DNA of 5,209 nucleotides. Source: an archaeon. Lineage in GTDB: Archaea; Altiarchaeota; Altiarchaeia; IMC4; QMZM01. The stretch spans positions 1 to 5,209 of the forward strand of contig JAOZNG010000053.1 of assembly GCA_029933895.1 (NCBI GenBank), in the 5' to 3' direction. The translations under genes were made by a program, and so were the position numbers. Positions 1 through 4,236 of this stretch are shown here, one piece after another. The stretch's first letter is position 1, and every line of letters begins with the position of its first letter. The notes under the pieces are model-generated. The model searched no databases, was not told the DNA's origin, and was given only the letters and a program-made list of their open reading frames with translations.

Positions 1-263
1 GCCAACTCGTTCAGCATCTCCCCGAACTTTAATTGCGTGTCCTTGAAGTCCTCTCTATCCATAGAGGAAAGCAGCTTACCTTCTCTGTTGACTGCTACTA
101 TAGCGTACTCTGGGTAGCCTATCACGGGCAATAGACCGTAGCCGCCGAGTATTATGCCAAAGATTATTATGCCGGTCACCTCAGGAACATGTATCCTCCC
201 GGTAATAACCGGTGCGATGAAGGCCACCCCCAATATTATAAGGAAAAGTAGGAGAATGTCCAT
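1..263 (-). CDS. Cation:proton antiporter (CPA/KefB-like), N-terminal part, cut by window edge
   Basis: Only the first 87 codons lie in the window; the rest is beyond position 1. Residues about 3-20 form a hydrophobic helix. They are followed by RIHVPEVTGIIIFGIILGG (residues 23-41), which matches the family pattern of a short charged turn, then VPEVTG and a second helix ending in GI-LG. This is typical of the first two membrane segments of CPA-type Na+/H+ or K+/H+ antiporters. Residues about 54-82 form a charged stretch that looks longer than the usual loop between these helices. The ATG at 263 is preceded by GGTGAT (272-267), an archaeal-type Shine-Dalgarno, at a short 3-nt spacing, and starts 4 nt after the stop of the RCK/TrkA gene. 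Translational coupling is therefore likely, and the two products probably form a regulated antiporter. The transported ion cannot be told from this fragment. The family call is fairly secure from the N-terminus alone. Confidence 0.8.
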   Translation of the reverse strand, partial: MDILLLFLIILGVAFIAPVITGRIHVPEVTGIIIFGIILGGYGLLPVIGYPEYAIVAVNREGKLLSSMDREDFKDTQLKFGEMLNEL

Positions 264-273
264 GGTATCACCC
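264..273 (-). promoter_or_regulatory. Shine-Dalgarno for the antiporter, overlapping the trkA stop
   Basis: On the minus strand GGTGAT (272-267) matches the archaeal anti-SD core (GGAGGTGATC) and lies 3 nt before the ATG at 263. The TGA stop of the upstream RCK gene (270-268) is embedded in this motif. Termination and reinitiation could therefore be coupled. It is one of the few clear SD motifs in the window. Confidence 0.55.
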
Positions 274-894
274 AAGTATCTCCATTGCCATCTTTCTACA
301 GTCTTCCCTGCTTCCAACAATCACCAGAATGTCCCGGGGCAGGATTTCATCACTCTCATGGGGTGTAAAGTAGTCGTCTTCCCTGTAGATGGATGCAATC
401 TGTGCCTTATGGTTCCTAACTGACCTCACTTGCATTCCCTGGTGGTGAACCGGTATCTCCACAAAGATAGACTCGAATTTCTCGGTTCCCACTATGCTGT
501 AACCGTAGACCCCTGTGTCAAAGAAGTGAGAGAGCACAAGCGATGGGGCGATCGCGACATCAATTCCCAGCTCCATGAACATCCGCTGGTTCTCGGATAG
601 GTTGACTTTTGCTATAGCCCTCCTGGCACCCAGTTTTTTGGCATAGAGGCAGGTCATCAGGTTTTTTTCATCAGAGCTGGTTAATGCCACAACAGTATCC
701 ACTTTATGCACTCCGATGTTCTTCAATACCTGAGGTCTGGTGGCGTCTCCAGTAATGACGGGGAAATCATATTCCGCGGAGACTCTCTTAGCCAGGACCT
801 CATTCTGCTCTAGTATGATTACATCCATGGCTGCCTTCAGCAGTCTAAGAGCTACATTCACTCCTATCTCGTTTGCTCCGACAATAATTATCAC
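268..894 (-). CDS. trkA: RCK/TrkA-family NAD-binding regulatory protein (RCK_N plus RCK_C)
   Basis: This 208-residue protein has the full two-domain RCK architecture. The N-terminal Rossmann fold (about 1-120) starts with IIIVGANEIG, a nucleotide-binding loop in which the middle glycine of GxGxxG is Asn8. The acidic residue after strand 2 is Glu29, which fits NAD rather than NADP binding. The conserved TGDAT motif is at 48-52, and ALTSSDEKN lies at 70-78. Residues about 137-208 match the RCK_C ligand-binding domain. Such proteins sit in the cytoplasm and gate K+ uptake systems or cation antiporters in response to nucleotides. Its partner here is most likely the antiporter encoded 4 nt downstream, rather than a TrkH/TrkG channel, since none is visible. 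The start is GTG at 894: an in-frame stop (TGA at 921-919) lies just upstream, no ATG is available, and the N-terminus aligns with the family. No Shine-Dalgarno is seen. The family is sure; the symbol is used in the family sense. Confidence 0.88.
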   Translation of the reverse strand: MIIIVGANEIGVNVALRLLKAAMDVIILEQNEVLAKRVSAEYDFPVITGDATRPQVLKNIGVHKVDTVVALTSSDEKNLMTCLYAKKLGARRAIAKVNLSENQRMFMELGIDVAIAPSLVLSHFFDTGVYGYSIVGTEKFESIFVEIPVHHQGMQVRSVRNHKAQIASIYREDDYFTPHESDEILPRDILVIVGSREDCRKMAMEILG

Positions 895-922
895 TCTATA
901 TAGTATATACTGAATAAGTCAC

Positions 923-930
923 CATAAATG
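923..930 (-). promoter_or_regulatory. Candidate TATA box for trkA
   Basis: Minus-strand CATTTATG is centred about 32 nt ahead of the GTG start at 894. This would place transcription initiation about 6-8 nt before the start codon, assuming the usual archaeal spacing of about 25 nt from the box centre. The alternative is TATAAATA at 953-946, a better consensus, which would give a leader of about 30 nt. Confidence 0.35.
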
Positions 931-945
931 CCCGTTTTAGTGTCG

Positions 946-953
946 TATTTATA
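946..953 (+). promoter_or_regulatory. Candidate TATA box for ribH (possibly bidirectional)
   Basis: TATTTATA is centred about 37 nt ahead of the ribH ATG at 987. That predicts initiation near 975 and a leader of about 10-12 nt with no ribosome-binding site. Read on the other strand it is TATAAATA and could also serve trkA. Confidence 0.5.
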
Positions 954-967
954 GTGGTTTCCTCATA

Positions 968-982
968 TATCTTGATTAGATA
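968..982. repeat. Short inverted repeat over the predicted ribH start site (possible operator)
   Basis: TATCT (968-972) and AGATA (978-982) form a 5-bp dyad with a 5-nt spacer, directly over the predicted ribH transcription start. Its place would suit a repressor, but arms this short arise often by chance in AT-rich DNA. Confidence 0.2.
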
Positions 983-986
983 GAAA

Positions 987-1481
987 ATGACGAAAATCAG
1001 GTTAGGTATTGTTGCTGCGGAATTCAATTATGAGATAACCTATGCTATGGTGGAACTGGCGAAAGAACACGCCCGTTTCCTGGATGCTGGTATTGTCTCA
1101 CTGGTTAAGGTGCCTGGAGTATTCGACATGCCGTTAGCTGTTAAAAGGATGCTGGAAAAGGACAACATCGACGGGGTGGTTGCCTTGGGAGCTGTTATCG
1201 AAGGGAAAACCCAGCACGACGAGATTGTGGCACAGCACGCCAGCAGGAAAATCTCAGATCTCTCGCTGGAATATGAGAAGCCGGTCGGCTTGGGTATCGC
1301 AGGCCCCGGCATGAGTCGTCTGGAGGCTCATGAGAGAGTGGAATACGCTAAGAGGGCTGTTGAGGCAGCAGTAAAGATGTGCAGGATACTCCAAGTTAAT
1401 CCTGGATACAGGAGAAACGACGAAAGCGACGACGACTACGGTGATTTACCGGATATGGGCTCCTTCATGGAGGTAGGCTGA
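987..1481 (+). CDS. ribH: 6,7-dimethyl-8-ribityllumazine synthase, archaeal type
   Basis: RibH condenses 5-amino-6-ribitylamino-uracil with 3,4-dihydroxy-2-butanone 4-phosphate, the penultimate step of riboflavin synthesis. The substrate-stacking Phe-Asn pair is F13-N14. VPGVFDMP (42-49) is the archaeal form of the PGxxExP motif. [14 protein letters not shown] (68-81) holds the phosphate-binding loop and the expected catalytic His77. [12 protein letters not shown] (106-117) is the hallmark near the C-terminus. It is the synthase rather than the paralogous archaeal riboflavin synthase, because these motifs are intact. The family core ends near residue 138; the last 26 residues add an acidic tail rich in Asp/Glu, so the 164-residue protein is longer than the roughly 140 usual in archaea. 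The ATG at 987 is fixed by an in-frame TAG just upstream. No Shine-Dalgarno is present. It is monocistronic here, divergent from trkA and convergent with mscS. Confidence 0.95.
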   Translation: MTKIRLGIVAAEFNYEITYAMVELAKEHARFLDAGIVSLVKVPGVFDMPLAVKRMLEKDNIDGVVALGAVIEGKTQHDEIVAQHASRKISDLSLEYEKPVGLGIAGPGMSRLEAHERVEYAKRAVEAAVKMCRILQVNPGYRRNDESDDDYGDLPDMGSFMEVG

Positions 1482-1498
1482 CGTCTTCTATTTCTCTC
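1482..1498 (+). terminator. Pyrimidine-rich run after ribH, possible U-rich termination signal
   Basis: ribH and the mscS-type gene converge with only 6 bp between their stop codons. A pyrimidine-rich tract (CTTCTATTTCTCTCT, 1484-1498) follows the ribH stop and extends into the 3' end of the opposing gene. Archaeal transcription often ends on U-rich tracts without a hairpin. This is a weak candidate, since no T run longer than three is seen. Confidence 0.2.
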
Positions 1499-2492
1499 TG
1501 TGACGTATTACTTCCATGTGCGGGTATGCTATCTCTATACCGTCTTTTTCCTGGAAGCTGTCCAGTATCCTCTGGTAGATTTTGGTTCTCAGCTTCCGCC
1601 TGTTTCTGGCGAGGGTGATGTACCTGACCCCTACTATAAATGCGGAGTCAGCGAGCTCGACCCTGATCTGGGGCTTGTCTGCTATGGATCTGGTGAGGCC
1701 CCTGCTTATGGCACTACTCCTTTTCCTGGAAATTTGTCTCATAGCCTCAGCCCCGTTCCTCATTATATCCCCGATCACATCGTTCGCGCACTCGTAGGCG
1801 GTTGTTTCAGCCAACTCCCTGTCACTTTCGTAGGTCACGGAGACGTTTATTTCATCCCAGACGTATTCCACATCCAACGTGTAGTTCACTATCTCTTCGG
1901 TGAGGATGAGGTTGTTGGGGAACGTGATAAGCCTGCCGGTCACCTCTGCTCCACCAGACTTGACCTCCCTCAGCAGTGTGTAGAAGATGGTGATTTCCAC
2001 GACATCACCCTCTAGGCGATTGCCGACGCTTATCCTGTCGTTTATCCTGTAGGGCTTGTTTATTATAATCATCAACCAGGCCACAAAGCAACTTATCGGG
2101 GTTTGTAGAGCGAAGGTTAAACCGAAACCGATTAAACCCATAGACATCACGAAAGTACTTAAATCCTCTATGAGTATGGACAGCGCCAGGATAAGGACGA
2201 GAGCCCACATGACGTACCTGTATATCCTCATGATCTCCATCCCCCTGTCCCCCATCTTCTCCAAGAAACCCATCATTCCGGCGCTGGTTACGTCTATGAA
2301 AATCTTTGCCATGAACAACACAATCAATGCCCCAATTACCCTCGGCAGATAAGTGAAATATTGCCCCTTGACGCTATCCAAGTATCCATCTATATCACCT
2401 CCCCCTGCCTTCAGGAAGAAATCCAGGGCTATCATCAACCCTACAAGGATAACCACCAGAAAAATATAATACTTTAGCTTTCCTGTCTTCAT
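1488..2492 (-). CDS. MscS-family small-conductance mechanosensitive ion channel
   Basis: This 334-residue membrane protein probably opens under membrane tension to release solutes during hypo-osmotic shock. Predicted membrane segments lie at about 8-27, 48-70 and 93-109. They are followed by the pore-lining helix at about 113-144, containing GLIGFGLTFALQTPISCFVAW, which corresponds to MscS TM3. Residues 145-154 (NKPYRINDRI) match the family's transition into the beta domain, with Asn where the usual pattern has Gly before Asp. LEGDVVEI, followed by the ITFPNN segment, is the typical MscS beta domain. Residues about 215-330 form the cytoplasmic alpha/beta vestibule. The ATG at 2492 lies 3 nt after the pth2 stop with no Shine-Dalgarno, so translation probably depends on the upstream gene. 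It is the last gene of the pyrF-pth2 operon. It is a plain three-helix channel, not one of the large MscK-like forms. The family call is firm; gating properties are unknown. Confidence 0.9.
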   Translation of the reverse strand: MKTGKLKYYIFLVVILVGLMIALDFFLKAGGGDIDGYLDSVKGQYFTYLPRVIGALIVLFMAKIFIDVTSAGMMGFLEKMGDRGMEIMRIYRYVMWALVLILALSILIEDLSTFVMSMGLIGFGLTFALQTPISCFVAWLMIIINKPYRINDRISVGNRLEGDVVEITIFYTLLREVKSGGAEVTGRLITFPNNLILTEEIVNYTLDVEYVWDEINVSVTYESDRELAETTAYECANDVIGDIMRNGAEAMRQISRKRSSAISRGLTRSIADKPQIRVELADSAFIVGVRYITLARNRRKLRTKIYQRILDSFQEKDGIEIAYPHMEVIRHREK

Positions 2493-2495
2493 TTT

Positions 2496-2864
2496 TTACA
2501 ATAGCTTAAGTTTTCCTGTGATTTTGTCTATGTCTCTTCCCGGGGCTGGACCAATACCCAGACATGTCGTTGTCCCCTCATCCACTTCAGTCCTCCCCTG
2601 GTCTGTTATTAATGCAGTGGAGAGGTTGGCTTCCCTTGCCTGTTGATAAATCACTCTAAGCTCATCCATGTTTTTACATCCGAGAACGCTTTTCTTCTGT
2701 CCCTGAGAGAGCCATGTCTTTTTCCAGCTGCTTTTCTCAGCAGCCGAGAGTGAGGCATGCGCTACCTGTGCTGCGGTCTTGCCCTTGCTCATCTTTAAAT
2801 CATTCCTCACCACAATGACTTGCTTCAGCTCTTTTCCACTTCTCAAAAAGCATTCTATATCCAT
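2496..2864 (-). CDS. pth2: Peptidyl-tRNA hydrolase, Pth2 type
   Basis: Pth2 cleaves peptidyl-tRNAs released from stalled ribosomes and so recycles tRNA; it is the archaeal/eukaryotic enzyme, unrelated to bacterial Pth. Family motifs run the whole length: KQVIVVRNDLKMSKGKTAAQ (14-33) with VAHASL next, QGQKKSVLG (54-62), ITDQGRTEVDEGTTTCLGIG (86-105) with PAP next, and the terminal ITGKLKLL. The 122 residues exceed the usual core by about 12 at the N-terminus. The ATG at 2864 was chosen because GGAGAG (2877-2872) lies 7 nt before it and no ATG occurs nearer the core. A start at CTG (codon 13, 2828) or TTG (codon 7) would give a more typical N-terminus. With the ATG, the gene overlaps the end of pyrF by 65 bp in another frame. 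The stop lies 3 nt before the mscS-type gene. Function is secure; only the start is open. Confidence 0.93.
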   Translation of the reverse strand: MDIECFLRSGKELKQVIVVRNDLKMSKGKTAAQVAHASLSAAEKSSWKKTWLSQGQKKSVLGCKNMDELRVIYQQAREANLSTALITDQGRTEVDEGTTTCLGIGPAPGRDIDKITGKLKLL

Positions 2865-3615
2865 TTGCTTTCTCTCCAGGATGTTGGTCGTATATAATTG
2901 CCCGCCCCACGTTCAGCAGTAGATTATCTCCCAGAGTCTGGAATACCCTCTCTATACGCCCTCGTTGTCTACCTACGCCCGGACAGAGATAGATTGTTTC
3001 ATCCCCGCAGGAAGCCTTTATCCTTCTCAGGTCAAGGTTTTTCACGTGATCTGTTGTTCCAACAACAAGCCCGTCTGCCTTTGAGAGACCTGCTTCCCTG
3101 GTTATTCTTTCATAGAGAGGGGGGTGGTCATCTGGAGCATCCTTTTGTATCCATTCCGCCTGGGGATTGGACATTAATGCTAGAACAAACAATCCAAGGT
3201 TATGCTGGTGTGCATCATCCACTGCCTCCCGTATATTCCCGGGGTATGGTGTGTATGTTAAGGCATCGAAACCCGCCTTCTTTATCCAGTAGAAAGCAGA
3301 ATTATTTGATTCGTTGATATCCCCCAGCTTGTGGTCCAGTATAGACAGACAGCCCCTGTCTCTTACCACCTGATTCAACAGTTTTAATTCATCCAAGGCA
3401 AGCTTGAACAGGACATACTGGCTGTTTATCTTGAAGGCACACGCATGCTCTGCCGTCTCATCTATTATGTCCAGGCAGAATCCCAGAAGGTCGTTCCCGT
3501 ATTTCTTGGGTATAACATCATGCTTCCTCTGCCCTTCAAGAGCAGGATCTAATCCAATGCAGAGGATGCTTTTTCTCTCCTCCCTAGCGTTAAGGTATTT
3601 CTCGTGGAACCACAT
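2800..3615 (-). CDS. pyrF: Orotidine 5'-phosphate decarboxylase, long (type 2-like) form
   Basis: PyrF decarboxylates OMP to UMP, the last step of de novo pyrimidine synthesis, in a (beta/alpha)8 barrel. Numbering from the ATG at 3615 (271 residues): CIGLDP at 19-24 holds the substrate Asp23; FKIN holds Lys62; LDHKLGDI (93-100) supplies the Asp94-Lys96-Asp99 catalytic set. VVGTT (184-188), PGVG (212-215) and NVGRAII (235-241) form the phosphate-binding end with Arg238. The size fits the longer subgroup of about 270 residues rather than the roughly 210-230 of many archaeal enzymes. GRQRGR replaces the common GAQGGD. An in-frame ATG at 3630 would add five residues. The start at 3615 is preferred because it matches typical N-termini (M-FHEKY) and lies about 23 nt from a TATA-like box, consistent with leaderless transcription. 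It is the first gene of an operon with pth2 and the MscS-type channel. Confidence 0.9.
   Translation of the reverse strand: MWFHEKYLNAREERKSILCIGLDPALEGQRKHDVIPKKYGNDLLGFCLDIIDETAEHACAFKINSQYVLFKLALDELKLLNQVVRDRGCLSILDHKLGDINESNNSAFYWIKKAGFDALTYTPYPGNIREAVDDAHQHNLGLFVLALMSNPQAEWIQKDAPDDHPPLYERITREAGLSKADGLVVGTTDHVKNLDLRRIKASCGDETIYLCPGVGRQRGRIERVFQTLGDNLLLNVGRAIIYDQHPGEKANGYRMLFEKWKRAEASHCGEE
2872..2877 (-). promoter_or_regulatory. Shine-Dalgarno GGAGAG inside pyrF, supporting the pth2 ATG start
   Basis: GGAGAG sits 7 nt ahead of the ATG at 2864 and is also a Gly-Glu codon pair near the pyrF 3' end. It is the main evidence for the longer Pth2 N-terminus over the CTG or TTG alternatives. As a coding sequence it could be coincidental. 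Confidence 0.45.
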
Positions 3616-3616
3616 G

Positions 3617-3624
3617 TTAAATAA
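3617..3624 (+). promoter_or_regulatory. Candidate TATA box for the DUF429 gene
   Basis: TTAAATAA is centred about 27 nt before the ATG at 3648. This is the spacing expected if transcription begins at or next to the start codon. The box lies around or inside the first codons of pyrF, depending on which pyrF start is used. Confidence 0.45.
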
Positions 3625-3633
3625 TAGCATAAC

Positions 3634-3643
3634 TAAATATTAA
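3634..3643 (-). promoter_or_regulatory. Candidate TATA box for the pyrF operon
   Basis: Minus-strand TTAATATTTA is centred about 23 nt ahead of the ATG at 3615, fitting a leaderless pyrF mRNA. It is only 8 nt from the alternative ATG at 3630, so it argues against that start. The boxes for the two divergent genes are less than 20 bp apart. Confidence 0.4.
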
Positions 3644-3647
3644 TCCT

Positions 3648-4199
3648 ATGAATGTTGCTGGGTTGGATTTAGCAGGTAACCCTGAAAACGATTCAGGTTT
3701 CTGCATATTATCGGTTGATGGGGATGTGAAGCATGTTTCCATTAGGGTGTTGCATTCCAACCAGGAGATTATGAAGAACCTCAGGAAGGCTAGCCCTGAG
3801 TTAACGGCAGTGGATGCTCCCTTAATCTATAATGGCAGAAACAGGCGATGTGATTCCGAATTGTCTGGCTATGGTGCTCTCCCAGTGACCCTCAGGGGTA
3901 TGGAGGTTTTGGCTCTGAGGGGTTCTTCGCTGGCTGAGGATTTGAGCAGGGAGGGACTTAGATTAATTGAGGTCTATGCAACAGCGTCAGCTAAAATCCT
4001 GGGCTTATATAACCGAAACGACCGGATGGTGCAGAAAAACCTTCTATCCTCTGGGTTAACAGGAGATATTGAGAAAAGATTCCTATCAAGGGATGAATTA
4101 GATGCCGTGTTCTCTGCGATAACAGCCTTCCTCCACCTCAAGAACTCTACGGAGGAGGTTGGCGATGAAGAAGGCAGGATAATAATACCCCACGTATAG
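3648..4199 (+). CDS. DUF429 family protein, predicted RNase H-like fold
   Basis: This 183-residue protein shows the DUF429 pattern throughout. AGLDLAG (4-10) and AVDAPL (54-59) carry two conserved acidic residues, Asp7 and Asp56, consistent with the RNase H-like fold predicted for the family. RNRRCD (64-69) and LALRG (88-92) follow. IEVYATASAKILGL (107-120) is the EVYPTAS-type motif, with Ala111 where Pro is usual. SRDELDAVFSAITAFLHL (147-164) contributes further acidic residues, and the end VGDEEGRIIIP (171-181) is typical. A nuclease activity is predicted for the family on fold grounds; I know of no established substrate. No signal peptide or membrane segment is seen, so it should be cytoplasmic. 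The gene is divergent from pyrF with 17-32 bp between starts, has no Shine-Dalgarno and is probably leaderless. Family membership is firm, function unknown. Confidence 0.88.
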   Translation: MNVAGLDLAGNPENDSGFCILSVDGDVKHVSIRVLHSNQEIMKNLRKASPELTAVDAPLIYNGRNRRCDSELSGYGALPVTLRGMEVLALRGSSLAEDLSREGLRLIEVYATASAKILGLYNRNDRMVQKNLLSSGLTGDIEKRFLSRDELDAVFSAITAFLHLKNSTEEVGDEEGRIIIPHV

Positions 4200-4205
4200 G
4201 AAAGA

Positions 4206-4213
4206 TATTTAAG
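4206..4213 (+). promoter_or_regulatory. Candidate TATA box for the FAD-dependent dehydrogenase gene
   Basis: TATTTAAG is centred about 27 nt ahead of the GTG at 4237, the same spacing as at the DUF429 gene. It supports leaderless transcription from this 37-bp gap and supports GTG as the true start. Confidence 0.5.
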
Positions 4214-4236
4214 CTAGTATGGTCTATTGAATTACT

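Larger units (their letters stand above)
895..986. promoter_or_regulatory. Divergent intergenic promoter region, trkA / ribH
   Basis: These 92 bp separate the divergently transcribed RCK gene and ribH and are strongly AT-rich. They hold TATTTATA (946-953), CATTTATG on the minus strand (930-923), a perfect 10-bp palindrome AGTATATACT (902-911) and a short dyad (968-982). No ORF or structured RNA was recognised. Neither flanking gene has a Shine-Dalgarno, which suggests very short leaders or leaderless mRNAs. Confidence 0.6.

Noticed and set aside
154..423. 89-codon plus-strand reading frame
   Set aside because: It is antisense to the well-supported RCK and antiporter genes and its translation has no recognisable domain.
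895..986. Possible riboswitch or leader RNA before ribH
   Set aside because: The space between the predicted transcription start and the ATG is only about 10 nt and no FMN-aptamer-like conserved stems were seen.
1040..1312. 90-codon minus-strand reading frame inside ribH
   Set aside because: It lies wholly antisense to a conserved lumazine synthase; it is a by-product of that coding sequence.
1500..2015. 171-codon plus-strand reading frame opposite the MscS gene
   Set aside because: It is long, but fully antisense to the conserved beta and vestibule domains of MscS; the translation is Pro/Gly/His-rich and matches no family.
2005..2208. 67-codon minus-strand frame within the MscS gene
   Set aside because: It is out of frame inside a coding region with intact family motifs, and no RBS or domain was seen.
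2898..3317. 139-codon plus-strand frame opposite pyrF
   Set aside because: It is antisense to the PyrF phosphate loop and catalytic barrel; the translation has no family features.
3617..3643. Possible palindromic operator between pyrF and the DUF429 gene
   Set aside because: Only the outer TTAA and a few inner positions are symmetric; the rest mismatches, so overlapping TATA boxes explain it better.
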